Shown here: piece by piece, positions 26,338-33,900 of the stretch | Position numbering within the stretch: position 1 is the stretch's first letter | Layout: each line of letters begins with the position of its first letter | DNA from: Streptomyces sp. | GTDB lineage: Bacteria; Actinomycetota; Actinomycetes; Streptomycetales; Streptomycetaceae | Direction: 5' to 3' | NCBI GenBank assembly: GCA_013362785.1 | Contig: JABFVM010000331.1 | Span: 1 to 50,597, forward strand | Length of the DNA: 50,597 nt | Made by a program: the position numbers and the translations under genes | The notes under the pieces: model-generated | The model's input: the letters and a program-made list of their open reading frames with translations, nothing else | Database searches by the model: none | Told to the model about the DNA's origin: nothing

Positions 26338-27186
26338 TCAGCCCTCGATCCCAGAAGCGCGGCTCAGACGGTCGTACTGCCCCTGACCGAGCCGTACGGT
26401 GTCCGCCCCCACGTTCTCCTCCAGGTGCGCGATGTTCGCCGTCCCCGGGATCGGGAGGATCACCGGGGAGTGGGCGAGGAGCCAGGCGAGGGCGATCTGG
26501 GTCGGTGTGGCGTCGAGTTCCTTGGCCACGGCGGCGATCTCCGCCGACATGGCCCCGGAGTTCCCCGCTGCCACGGGCCGCCACGGCAGGAACGCGATGC
26601 CCGCCGCCTCGCAGGCCTTCAGTACGGGTTCGTGCTCGCGGTCGAGCAGGTTGTAGCGGTTCTGGACGCTCGCGATGTCCACGACGGCACGCGCGTCGGC
26701 GAGTTCGGCGACCGTCACCTCCGACAAGCCGATCCGGCCGACCTTGCCCTCGTCCCGCAGCTCACGCAGCGCCCCGAGCTGGTCGGGAAGGGGTACGCCC
26801 GGGTCGAGGCGGTGCAGCTGGAGCAGCTCGATGCGGTCCAGGCGGAGTCGGCGCAGGGCCTCGTCCACCTGCTCGCGCAGCTCGTCCGGTGCGCCCGCGT
26901 GCCGCCAGCCCTCGCCGGAGGTGGTCCGGCGGAGGCCGACCTTCGTGGCGATCACCAGCCCCTCCGGGTAGGGGTGCAGGGCCTCGGCCACGAGATCCTC
27001 GTTCACGCCCCAGCCGTACATGTGCGCCGTGTCGACCAGCGTCACGCCCAGTTCGACGGCCCGCCGGGCCACCGCGATACAGGCCGCGCGGGCCTCGGCC
27101 GATTCCGGCCGCAGATGCATCGCCCCGAACCCGAGCCGTCGTACTTCCAGATCGCCGCCGATACGAAACGTCCCCGATGCCGTCAT
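26338..27186 (-). CDS. Aldo/keto reductase
   Basis: A 282-residue (beta/alpha)8 NADPH-dependent oxidoreductase. The catalytic tetrad is complete: Asp52 and Tyr57 (LVDTAHMYG), Lys82 (VIATKVG), His125 (LLQLHRLDPG). The NADPH-binding C-terminal motif is PVILPIPGTANIAHLEEN. Carbonyl substrates are unknown. No Shine-Dalgarno sequence precedes the ATG; instead TAGCGT (minus strand, 27193-27198) ends six bases before it, consistent with a leaderless mRNA. It is cytosolic with no membrane segments. Confidence 0.93.
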   Translation of the reverse strand: MTASGTFRIGGDLEVRRLGFGAMHLRPESAEARAACIAVARRAVELGVTLVDTAHMYGWGVNEDLVAEALHPYPEGLVIATKVGLRRTTSGEGWRHAGAPDELREQVDEALRRLRLDRIELLQLHRLDPGVPLPDQLGALRELRDEGKVGRIGLSEVTVAELADARAVVDIASVQNRYNLLDREHEPVLKACEAAGIAFLPWRPVAAGNSGAMSAEIAAVAKELDATPTQIALAWLLAHSPVILPIPGTANIAHLEENVGADTVRLGQGQYDRLSRASGIEG

Positions 27187-27267
27187 ACGGCCACGCTAAC
27201 AAGGGAGTTCTCACAAGGGAGTTGCCTCAGGGGGGTTCCCGCAGGGGAGCAGCCGCAAGGGAGTCGC

Positions 27268-28203
27268 TCAGTCTCCCGCCGTTTTCAGCGCCGCCCGCAG
27301 ATGGCCGCGCGCCCCGGACAGCAACCCGGTCGCGGTGGGTCCGTCCACGTCGGCCAGCAGAATCAGGATCGCCGTCTTCACCTCGCCCCCCGCCTCGGTC
27401 AGGGCCCGCTCGATGTCGGCGTCCGGCGCGCCCGTGGCCAGGGCGACGATACGGCGGGAGCGGGCCCGCAGCTTGTCGTTGGAGGCGCGGACGTCGACCA
27501 TCAGGTTCCCGTACGTCTTGCCCAGCCGGATCATCGTGATCGTCGACAGCATGTTGAGGACCAGCTTCTGGGCGGTGCCGGCCTTGAGCCGGGTCGACCC
27601 GGTGAGCAGCTCCGGGCCCACCACGATCTCGATCCCGTGATCGGCCGCCGCCGCGAGGGCACTGTCCGGATTGCAGGACAGCCCGACCGTCAACGCGCCC
27701 CGCGCCCGGGCATGCTCGACCGCACCGATCGCATACGGCGTCCGCCCCGAGGCGGAGATGCCGACGACCGTGTCGGCAGGGCCGAGCCCCAGCGCGTCGA
27801 GATCGGCACGGGCCAGCGCACCGGAGTCCTCGGCCCCCTCGACGGACGTCACCATCGCCTCGGGCCCGCCCGCGATGAGCCCGACGACCTGGTCCGGCTC
27901 GGTGTTGAAGGTCGGCGGACACTCGGAGGCATCGAGCACCCCGAGCCGCCCGGCGGTACCGGCACCGGCGTACACGAGCCGCCCGCCCCGGCCCATCCGC
28001 TCGGCGATGGCGTCGATGGCCGCGGAGATCTGCGGGAGGCGGGAGGCCACGGCGCCGGCCACGGAGGCGTCTTCGCCGTTCATGAGCCGGGCGATGTCGA
28101 GGGTGGGGAGTCGGTCGATGTCGGCGAGTTCGGGCCGAAAGGCCTCGGTGGTCAGGCTCTCCAACTCGACGCGGAGATCACGGGGGTTGGATGTCGAGGT
28201 CAT
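27268..28203 (-). CDS. murQ: N-acetylmuramic acid 6-phosphate etherase
   Basis: 311 residues of the MurQ/SIS family. The enzyme cleaves the lactyl ether of MurNAc-6-phosphate to give GlcNAc-6-phosphate and lactate during cell-wall recycling. Clear signatures are VYAGAGTAGRLGVLDASECPPTF with the catalytic Glu94, the phosphosugar-binding GISASGRTPYAIGA, and LKAGTAQKLVLNML. It lies 113 bases downstream of an RpiR/MurR-type regulator gene on the same strand. No MurNAc kinase or PTS gene is adjacent, so the kinase step must be encoded elsewhere. The weak GAAAGAG upstream is the only ribosome-binding candidate. Confidence 0.96.
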   Translation of the reverse strand: MTSTSNPRDLRVELESLTTEAFRPELADIDRLPTLDIARLMNGEDASVAGAVASRLPQISAAIDAIAERMGRGGRLVYAGAGTAGRLGVLDASECPPTFNTEPDQVVGLIAGGPEAMVTSVEGAEDSGALARADLDALGLGPADTVVGISASGRTPYAIGAVEHARARGALTVGLSCNPDSALAAAADHGIEIVVGPELLTGSTRLKAGTAQKLVLNMLSTITMIRLGKTYGNLMVDVRASNDKLRARSRRIVALATGAPDADIERALTEAGGEVKTAILILLADVDGPTATGLLSGARGHLRAALKTAGD

Positions 28204-28243
28204 GGAAGACGGCTCTTTCTGAAGTGCGGTGCGCTGTCTGACC

Positions 28244-28276
28244 TAAAGGGGCGCGGGGAACTGCGCGACCAGCCAC
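28244..28276. repeat. Common Streptomyces intergenic repeat (GGGGCGCGGGGAACTGCGCG type)
   Basis: The block AAAGGGGCGCGGGGAACTGC followed by GCGACCAGCC matches a short element that I recall as highly repeated between genes in many Streptomyces genomes. It folds as GCGC/GCGC around GGGGAACT. It sits between murQ and its regulator. Confidence 0.6.
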
Positions 28277-28316
28277 ATCCGACCGGCAGATATCCACAAG
28301 CGGTCGGGCCTACGGT

Positions 28317-29234
28317 CTATCTGCGATGCCGATGTGCCAGCGCCTCGTACGACGCGGCAAGCGCAGGCGCCGCAGTCTCATAAGTCCGCTGAGCAACCCC
28401 CACGAACAGGCAGTCCACCACAAGAAGCTGACTGGTCCGGGACGACATGGCCGCGGGACGCAACTCGCTCTCCCGGGCCGTCGACGTCGTAAGAATGTGA
28501 TCGGCGTACTGACTCACGGCCCCGTCGGGCCGCCCGGTGATCGCAACCGTCGTAGCCCCATGTTCGAACGCGACCCGCAGCGGCTCGATGACATCCCCCG
28601 TCGACCCGGAGTGCGTGATCGCGATCGCCACGTCACCGGCCCGCAACTGCACCGCGTTCGTCACGGCGAGATGCGGATCGCTGTGCGCGTGGGCTATCAG
28701 CCCTATCCGCAGCAGTTTCTGGGTGAGGTCCTGGGCGACCAGCCCGGACGCCCCGACGCCGTACACATCGATACGGCGGGCCCCGGCGGCGGCCGATACG
28801 GCCGCTCCCAGCTGGGCGGTGTCGAGACCGGCGGCGGTGTCGGCGAGGGTCTGCTGCTCGTCGTAGGCGAGCTTGGCCACGACGTCGGCGATGGGGTCGT
28901 CCACCGCGATGTCGGTCGTTATGGCGGGGGCCCGCCCCGACTGCTGCTGGGCGGCGAGGCCGGCGAGGGCCAGGCGCAGATCGCGGTAGCCGGGGTAGCC
29001 GAGGAGGCGCGAGGTGCGGACGACGGTGGCCTCGCTGGTGCCGGTGAGTTCGGCGAGGCCGGTGACCGTGAGGGCCGAGCAGCCCGCCGGGTCGCTCGCC
29101 ACCGCCTCGGCGACGCGCTGCATGGAGCGGGTCATCGACGGGGCGAGCGTGCGCACCTTGGCCGCGAGGGCGGCGGGGGCGGGCGGAGGTCCGCCGAGTC
29201 CACTTCCGAAACTTTCCTTCAGTTCCTGGGTCAC
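28317..29234 (-). CDS. RpiR/MurR-family transcriptional regulator
   Basis: 305 residues. The N-terminal HTH_6 domain (about residues 15-95) includes the helix-turn-helix TVTGLAELTGTSEATVVRTSRLLGYPGYRDL. The C-terminal SIS sugar-phosphate-binding domain (about 120-270) carries IDVYGVGASGLVAQDL and AITHSGSTGDVIEPL. It probably senses MurNAc-6-P or GlcNAc-6-P and controls murQ just downstream. Start choice: the GTG at 29234 lacks a Shine-Dalgarno sequence but sits six bases after a good promoter, so the mRNA is probably leaderless; an upstream in-frame start would lie beyond that promoter. Confidence 0.92.
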   Translation of the reverse strand: MTQELKESFGSGLGGPPPAPAALAAKVRTLAPSMTRSMQRVAEAVASDPAGCSALTVTGLAELTGTSEATVVRTSRLLGYPGYRDLRLALAGLAAQQQSGRAPAITTDIAVDDPIADVVAKLAYDEQQTLADTAAGLDTAQLGAAVSAAAGARRIDVYGVGASGLVAQDLTQKLLRIGLIAHAHSDPHLAVTNAVQLRAGDVAIAITHSGSTGDVIEPLRVAFEHGATTVAITGRPDGAVSQYADHILTTSTARESELRPAAMSSRTSQLLVVDCLFVGVAQRTYETAAPALAASYEALAHRHRR

Positions 29235-29240
29235 AGGTGA

Positions 29241-29270
29241 AAGATATTTTCGGCTCTGCGCCGTGGTCAA
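29241..29270 (-). promoter_or_regulatory. Promoter of the RpiR/MurR gene (leaderless transcript)
   Basis: On the minus strand, TTGACC (29270-29265), 18 bases, TATCTT (29246-29241), then six bases to the GTG. Both hexamers are close to consensus. This 55-base divergent spacer also serves the plus-strand gene at 29290, so autoregulation could affect both. Confidence 0.75.
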
Positions 29271-29289
29271 GAGTGCGCACAATGGGTAC

Positions 29290-29676
29290 ATGGAACCCAT
29301 CAGTCCGCTGGAGCAGTTTCTGCACACGGCTCGCGCACTCGTGCTCGCCGACCTGGTCGCGGGCGAGGTCGCCGAGGCGGACGTCGTGTCGCTGGTCGAG
29401 GAGTCGGTCGTACAGCGGCGCTGGTGGGTGGAGCAGTGGCCGGACGGCGCGGCGTACGTGGCCGGGCTGGTCGCCCAGGACGTGCAGGACGCGCTGCTGG
29501 ACCGGTACGGCCGCTGGCCGCTGTGCCCGGTGTGCCCCTCCGGCGACCCGCACGCGCTGGACGTCGAACCGGAGCTGGGCCCCGATCCGCACTGGGTGTG
29601 TCATGAGGCGGGGGTGAAGGTCGCGGCGGTGGGCGCGCTGGCGTCCGCCGGGCCGGGCGGCGGTCCCTCCTCGTGA
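29290..29676 (+). CDS. Conserved hypothetical protein with Cys/His metal-binding-like motif
   Basis: 128 residues of unrecognised family. A helical N-terminal part (about 1-75) includes ALVLADLVAGEVAEADVVSLVEE and RRWWVEQWPDG. A C-terminal segment has CPVCPSGDPHALDVEP ending in HWVCHEAG, suggesting a Cys2/Cys-His zinc site. The ATG at 29290 is preceded by CACAAT ending six bases upstream and by no Shine-Dalgarno sequence, so the transcript may be leaderless. It is divergent from the MurR-type regulator and upstream of a DUF4031 gene, with which it is probably co-transcribed. The function cannot be stated. Confidence 0.75.
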   Translation: MEPISPLEQFLHTARALVLADLVAGEVAEADVVSLVEESVVQRRWWVEQWPDGAAYVAGLVAQDVQDALLDRYGRWPLCPVCPSGDPHALDVEPELGPDPHWVCHEAGVKVAAVGALASAGPGGGPSS

Positions 29677-29713
29677 CGCGGCGGGCGGTCCGCCGGACCG
29701 GACCCCTCCCCTC

Positions 29714-29983
29714 GTGACGGTCTACATCGACCCGCCGACCTGGCCGGGGCACGGGCGGATGTGGTCGCACCTGGTGAGCGACGTGTCGTACGACGAACTG
29801 CACGCGTTCGCCGAGAAGCTGGGCGTACCGCGCCGGGCCTTCGAGCGGGACCACTACGACGTCCCGTCGCACCGGTACGCCGACGCGGTGCGCGCGGGTG
29901 CGGTGGAGGTCAGCAGCCGTGAGGTGGTACGGCTGTTGCAGGGGGCGGGGCTGCGCAGGCCGAAGGGGCGGGAAATCGGTTAG
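29714..29983 (+). CDS. DUF4031 family protein
   Basis: An 89-residue small protein of the DUF4031 type. The N-terminal MTVYIDPPTWPGHGRMWSHLVSD motif and RDHYDVPSHRYADAVRAGA are characteristic; family members are widespread but uncharacterised. The conserved Asp, Trp, His and Tyr residues look like an active or metal-binding site, which is speculation. The GTG start follows the previous gene by 37 bases without an obvious ribosome-binding site. Cytosolic. Confidence 0.85.
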   Translation: MTVYIDPPTWPGHGRMWSHLVSDVSYDELHAFAEKLGVPRRAFERDHYDVPSHRYADAVRAGAVEVSSREVVRLLQGAGLRRPKGREIG

Positions 29984-30023
29984 CGCCCGCCCCTCGTCCC
30001 TGCGTGATCCCGCTGACGGTTAC

Positions 30024-30071
30024 GAACTGTCCGGGATATATGAACAGTCCGGGTTATGCGAACTGTCCGGG
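30024..30071. repeat. Three 18-base-period direct repeats (GAACtGTCCGGG)
   Basis: GAACTGTCCGGG (30024-30035), GAACAGTCCGGG (30042-30053) and GAACTGTCCGGG (30060-30071) recur at exactly 18-base intervals. The last copy encodes the final codons of the AhpD-like protein; the other two lie just beyond its stop codon. Confidence 0.8.
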
Positions 30072-30527
30072 CTGATAGTCGCCGGCCGGCTGCTGGATGA
30101 TGACGTTCATCCGGTTGAAGGCGTTGATGAGGCCGATCAGGAACACCAGCGCGGCGAGCTGGTCCTCGTCGTAGTGCTTGGCGGCGTTCTCCCAGACCTC
30201 GTCCGGGACGCCGCCGGCCCCGTCCGCGATGCGGGTGCCCGCCTCGGTCAGCTCCAGGGCGGCGCGCTCGGCCTCGGTGAAGCAGGTGGCCTCCCGCCAG
30301 GCGGCGACCAGGTTGAGGCGCAGCCAGTCCTCACCGCCGGCGACGGCGTCCTTGCTGTGCATGTCGGTGCAGAAGCCGCAGCCGTTGATCTGGCTGGCGC
30401 GGAGGGTCACCAGGTGCTGGGTGGTGAGGGGAAGCGACGAGTCGTGCACGACCTTGCTCGCCGAGGTGATGTGCTTGATGACCTTGCCGGCGGTGGGGAT
30501 CTCGAAGACGTTCAGGCGGGCGCTCAT
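30054..30527 (-). CDS. AhpD-like carboxymuconolactone decarboxylase family protein
   Basis: A 157-residue helical protein of the AhpD/CMD superfamily. It carries the redox CxxC motif (Cys50, Cys53) with the following His57 (CGFCTDMHS), as in peroxidase-linked alkyl hydroperoxide reductase partners. Expected role: thiol-dependent peroxide reduction or lipoyl/mycothiol-linked redox chemistry in the cytosol. Start choice: the ATG at 30527 has GAGGAG six bases upstream; a TTG two codons earlier is less likely. The C-terminal tail (PAGDYQPGQFA) is encoded by one copy of an 18-base direct repeat, so it may have arisen by local duplication. Confidence 0.9.
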   Translation of the reverse strand: MSARLNVFEIPTAGKVIKHITSASKVVHDSSLPLTTQHLVTLRASQINGCGFCTDMHSKDAVAGGEDWLRLNLVAAWREATCFTEAERAALELTEAGTRIADGAGGVPDEVWENAAKHYDEDQLAALVFLIGLINAFNRMNVIIQQPAGDYQPGQFA

Positions 30528-30628
30528 GGCCAACTCCTCTGTATCTGCCGTGGGTTACACACCTATGACGGAGTGGCTCGGCGCGATGTGACATGAGCGA
30601 GTGTGACGTGGGCCACGGGGGATTGCGG

Positions 30629-31054
30629 TCAGGGGATGCGGTGCTCGGCCCGTCGCATCGGGTACCAGGTGTCGCCGGCCGGGAGGGGCGGGTCCGAGAG
30701 GTTCCAGCTCCAGGAGAGGGCCGGGGTGATGCGCAGGTAGTGGCCGGGCCCCACCATGCCGACCCGTTCCACGGGGCCGTCCGCGACGCCGTACACCCGG
30801 ATGCCGCGGGCGATGAACGGCTGGACGGAGATCATCTCGTCCACGACGAAGGCGACCTTGTCGCGCCCGTGCCCGACATTGCGGAACTTGCGGGTGGCGA
30901 GGACTTCCGGGCGGGGGCCGCCCACCCAGAAGCGGGCGCCGTCGAACTCCAGGGCCACCGGCACCACATCGGGCTGCTCGCCCGCGCAGAGGCTGGCCAG
31001 GCGGGCGAGCGGGTTGGCGTACAGGTAGGAGATTTCCTCGTCCGTGAACGACAC
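30629..31054 (-). CDS. PPOX-class (pyridoxamine-phosphate-oxidase-like) flavin/F420-binding protein
   Basis: A 141-residue split-barrel protein. The pattern YLYANPLARLASLC...PDVVPVALEFDGARFWVGG and TRKFRNVGHGRDKVAFVVDE is that of the PPOX family, many actinobacterial members of which bind F420 and reduce small organic molecules; others bind FMN or heme. The substrate is unknown. The GTG start follows the GNAT-fusion gene by nine bases, so the two are probably co-transcribed; TAGCCT six bases before the GTG could add a local leaderless start. Length is normal for the family. Confidence 0.87.
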   Translation of the reverse strand: MSFTDEEISYLYANPLARLASLCAGEQPDVVPVALEFDGARFWVGGPRPEVLATRKFRNVGHGRDKVAFVVDEMISVQPFIARGIRVYGVADGPVERVGMVGPGHYLRITPALSWSWNLSDPPLPAGDTWYPMRRAEHRIP

Positions 31055-31063
31055 GGCTCCAGG

Positions 31064-32188
31064 CTAGGGCGTCCCCCGATGCCCCCGGCGGAGGTACAGC
31101 CGGAGCGTCGGATCCAGGTCCCGCTCCTCGTGCGCCGTCCGCTCCTCCGCCACGCTCGCCCGTACGTAACCCGCGCGCGAGACGACGCCCTGGGACGGCT
31201 CGTTGTCGGCCTCGATGGCGGCCATGAGGAGATGTACGTCGTCCCTGGCCAGGGCGTGGTCGGAGAGGGCGCGCAGGGCCTCGGTCGCGTAGCCGTGGCC
31301 GCGGGCGGACTCGGCGAGGTCGTAGCCGACCTCGGCGTGGCCCTCGTCGTCCGGTACGCCGTGGAAGCCCATGCCGCCGACGGCGCGGCCGTCCTCCCGT
31401 CGGACGAGGACGAACAGCCCCCACTCGGGCCGGTGCACTCCCTCCTCGTACGCCTTCAACACCATCCCCGCGGCATCCCGCGTCCCCTGGAACGGCCCGT
31501 CCTCGACCCACTCGAAGCCGCCGTCGCCGCCGGTGGCGAGGTCGGTGGCGGCGGCGGGGGTGACGCCCTGGAGGGTGAGGCGGTCGGCGGGGATGACGAG
31601 GTTGTTGCGCCAGCGCCACTCGGTGACCGGCGCGCGTCCGGGCAGGTCGCCGCGGCCGGTGGCCCACAGCAGGGTGCGCCAGTGGTCGGGGCCGGGTTCG
31701 GGCCGGATGTGCGGGAAGATCGTCGTGAGGACGAACTCGGCGAGCCCGGCGTCCGGTTCGTACGGCAGGCCGAGCCCCTCGGCGATGTCGTGCGTGTGCA
31801 GCAGCACCTCGGCGACGCCCATCGCGGCGAAGCCCTCGCGGTTGGCGCTGCGGAACGGGTGCGGGTGGAAGGCACGCACCTCGGGCGGTGTGGTGCGCAG
31901 GGTGGCGGCGAACAGGACGCCGGACGTCTCGATGACGTGCAGCAGCCCGTCGTTGTCGGTGCCGTCGTCGAGCGTGATCTCGAAGGGGACGTAGTCGTCC
32001 TGGGCGCGGCCCGCCAGCTGACCGGCGTAGGCGATGAGATCCTCGGCGATGTGGAACGCCGTCGTGTGACAGCTCCACTCCAGCCGCCCCGCCTTCACGG
32101 CCTCCCAGTCCTGGCCCACCGCCGTACGCAGCAGTTCCACACAGCCCGCCACGGCCTCGGTCACACGTTCCCCGCCCAAATGTCGCAT
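31064..32188 (-). CDS. Fusion of a mycothiol-dependent isomerase-like domain and a GNAT acetyltransferase
   Basis: 374 residues in two parts. The N-terminal half (about 1-190) resembles the maleylpyruvate isomerase/DinB-like mycothiol-binding domain: WSCHTTAFHIAEDLIAYAGQLAG and EVLLHTHDIAEGL supply the usual His ligands. The C-terminal half (about 195-365) is a RimJ/RimL-type GNAT domain with the acetyl-CoA loop AESARGHGYATEAL. The acetyl acceptor is unknown; the fusion suggests a link to mycothiol or a mycothiol conjugate. The ATG at 32188 lacks a ribosome-binding site but has TAGCCT ending six bases upstream (32195-32200, minus), consistent with a leaderless mRNA. Confidence 0.85.
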   Translation of the reverse strand: MRHLGGERVTEAVAGCVELLRTAVGQDWEAVKAGRLEWSCHTTAFHIAEDLIAYAGQLAGRAQDDYVPFEITLDDGTDNDGLLHVIETSGVLFAATLRTTPPEVRAFHPHPFRSANREGFAAMGVAEVLLHTHDIAEGLGLPYEPDAGLAEFVLTTIFPHIRPEPGPDHWRTLLWATGRGDLPGRAPVTEWRWRNNLVIPADRLTLQGVTPAAATDLATGGDGGFEWVEDGPFQGTRDAAGMVLKAYEEGVHRPEWGLFVLVRREDGRAVGGMGFHGVPDDEGHAEVGYDLAESARGHGYATEALRALSDHALARDDVHLLMAAIEADNEPSQGVVSRAGYVRASVAEERTAHEERDLDPTLRLYLRRGHRGTP

Positions 32189-32214
32189 GCGGGCAGGCTA
32201 CGTGCGCCGGGCTC

Positions 32215-32868
32215 TCAGAGCGACAGCATTTCCAGCTCGCCGGCGAGGTTGTAGCGGGCCGTGGCCTCCCATTCCTTCCGGCCGTGCGGGGTGCGGAACA
32301 GGGTCGGCAGGGCGAGGAGTTGGCGGAGGATCGCGGCGCGGCCCTCGCGGAAGGCGTCGTTCGGTACGAAGTGGTACTCCTCGCGGACGGCGGCCGTGTA
32401 CGCGGCGTACGCGGAGGGCGGCGCCGCGAGGATCGCGAGGTCGGCGTCGCAGAGGACCTGGCCGTCGGGGTCGTCCGGTGCCGGGTCGTGGGTGGTGGTG
32501 AGCCGGACCAGCCGGGCCACCTCGGCGGTCCGCTCCGCGGGAACACCGGCCTCCGGGAGGGCGCGTTCGGCGAGCCGTGCCGAACGTTCCTCGTTCTCCG
32601 AGCGGTCGGGCAGGTACACCGCGTCGTGGAACCAGGCGGCAAGCCGTACGACGTCGGGGTCGTCGGCGTGTCCGGCCAGCTCGTCGATGTGGTCCAGGAC
32701 CGCGGTGAGGTGGGCGAGCGTGTGGTAGCGGCGCTGCGGTTCCTGCCAGCGGGTGAGGAGGTTGTCGGCGAACGGGGCCGGGTCGGGAGCCGTGGCGGAA
32801 GGACGGGCTGCGTTCAGCGCCCGGGCGAAGCGGACGCGGAGGGCTTCGAGCGCGTGGGGATCGGCCAT
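32215..32868 (-). CDS. HD-domain metal-dependent phosphohydrolase-like protein
   Basis: A 217-residue HD superfamily protein. The metal ligands are visible in YHTLAHL (His49, His53), WFHDAVY (His81, Asp82) and a later Asp (LCDADLAIL). The set resembles predicted metal-dependent HD phosphohydrolases of unknown substrate. The ATG at 32868 is preceded by CACAAT (32875-32880, minus) ending six bases upstream, the same arrangement as the gene at 29290, so a leaderless mRNA is plausible. It is 26 bases upstream of the mycothiol-domain/GNAT gene on the same strand. Confidence 0.88.
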   Translation of the reverse strand: MADPHALEALRVRFARALNAARPSATAPDPAPFADNLLTRWQEPQRRYHTLAHLTAVLDHIDELAGHADDPDVVRLAAWFHDAVYLPDRSENEERSARLAERALPEAGVPAERTAEVARLVRLTTTHDPAPDDPDGQVLCDADLAILAAPPSAYAAYTAAVREEYHFVPNDAFREGRAAILRQLLALPTLFRTPHGRKEWEATARYNLAGELEMLSL

Positions 32869-32951
32869 GTGGTCATTGTGGCGCGTACGTTCGCCCTCCG
32901 CGGGCGTCGGCGATCTCCCGGGCGTGCGCCCGGGCGCCTAGCGTGTCAAGC

Positions 32952-33650
32952 ATGACTTCTTCTGACATGCATGACATGCATGACGCGCATGACGTACGGG
33001 ATCGGGACCCCGAGCTGCCGGGGCGGTTGCTGGTCGTCGAGCGGGATGCGCTGGTGCCGCTGTTGCGGGGGAAGCCGGACGGCGACTTCGCGCTGCCGAC
33101 CTCGGCGTGTCCGGGGTGGTCGGTGCGGGATGTGCTGGCGCACTGTTCGGCCGCGTTGATGCGGGTCGTGGAGAACCGGTTCGAGGAGGGCGTGTTCTCG
33201 CCGGAGTCCAACGACCGGGACATCGCCGAGCGCGCCGACTGGACCAACGCGCGGGTCGTCGACGAGCTGGAGCGCGGGATGACCGAGGCCGGGCCGGTGA
33301 TCGCCAAGGCCGACGGAGCCCTGGACGGCATCGCCCTAGGGGAGTGGGTGCACGCCGGTGACATACGGGAGGTCCTCGGGGAGCCCGGGGCGTACGCCGG
33401 GTCCGGCCTGCCCGACGCGCTCCGCCTGCTCGCGCGTCTCACCCGGGAGCGGCGCCACGTACCCCTGCACGCCGACCTGGACGACGTGGACGAGCCCCTC
33501 CGCCTGGGCGACGCAGCGGCCCCGCGCCCACCGGCGCGGTACATCGGGGACGCCGCGACGCTGGTACGGCTGTATGCGGGACGGTCGGTGGAGGGGGCGT
33601 CCTATGAGCTGGCGGGGGTGGAGGCGGGGGAGTTGAACATCTTCAGGTGA
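32952..33650 (+). CDS. Maleylpyruvate isomerase family mycothiol-dependent enzyme
   Basis: A 232-residue protein with the MDMPI N-terminal domain (CPGWSVRDVLAHCSAALMRVVE, about residues 53-74) and a metal/mycothiol-binding C-terminal portion (GEWVHAGDIREVLG). The family transfers or isomerises mycothiol adducts; the substrate is unknown. The ATG at 32952 follows TAGCGT (32939-32944) by exactly seven bases and has no Shine-Dalgarno sequence, pointing to a leaderless mRNA; a GTG three codons earlier is the alternative. The N-terminus carries a triplicated Asp-x-His motif from a 9-bp tandem repeat. It is divergent from the HD gene. Confidence 0.87.
   Translation: MTSSDMHDMHDAHDVRDRDPELPGRLLVVERDALVPLLRGKPDGDFALPTSACPGWSVRDVLAHCSAALMRVVENRFEEGVFSPESNDRDIAERADWTNARVVDELERGMTEAGPVIAKADGALDGIALGEWVHAGDIREVLGEPGAYAGSGLPDALRLLARLTRERRHVPLHADLDDVDEPLRLGDAAAPRPPARYIGDAATLVRLYAGRSVEGASYELAGVEAGELNIFR
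32964..32990 (+). repeat. 9-bp tandem repeat (GACATGCAT, 3 copies) within a coding start
   Basis: GACATGCAT, GACATGCAT and GACGCGCAT in direct succession encode Asp-Met-His, Asp-Met-His, Asp-Ala-His near the N-terminus. The unit is a multiple of three, so copy-number change would keep the frame. Confidence 0.85.
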
Positions 33651-33770
33651 GGGCTTCGGGTGGCGGGCTTCGGGTGGCGGGCTTCGGGTGGAGGGCTTCG
33701 GGCGACCGGCCTCGTTGTGACCGGCCTCGTGTGACCGGCTTCGGGTGACCGGCTTTGGGCGACCGGATTC
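33651..33770. repeat. 14-bp degenerate tandem array after the mycothiol-enzyme gene
   Basis: About eight and a half copies of a 14-base unit (gcttcgggtg followed by gcgg or accg) start at the base after the stop codon: four GGGCTTCGGGTGGC-like copies (33651, 33665, 33679, 33693), then GACCGGCTTCGGGT-like copies (33704, 33719, 33733, 33747, 33761). No gene lies between here and cutC. Confidence 0.85.
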
Positions 33771-33884
33771 ACGGCGGGGTCCCACGTCGCCGGTCCCCCG
33801 CGGCCGGCATGGCCGACCTGCGGCCCTTGCGGATACCCGTGTCATGGGGTTGGGCGGATCTTCGGTGGGGCAGGCGTACTCTGG

Positions 33885-33900
33885 ATTGGACTAGACCTGT
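33885..33900 (+). promoter_or_regulatory. DasR-like operator (dre) upstream of cutC
   Basis: ATTGGACTAGACCTGT matches 12 of 16 positions of the dre consensus ACTGGTCTAGACCACT, with the core GG-A/T-CTAGACC intact. It starts 33 bases before the cutC ATG and directly follows a -10-like TACTCT (33877-33882), a typical repressing position. Confidence 0.55.

Noticed and set aside
29282..29300. ATGGGT/ACCCAT inverted repeat spanning the start codon of the gene at 29290
   Set aside because: Only six bases per arm and overlapping coding sequence; easily expected by chance.
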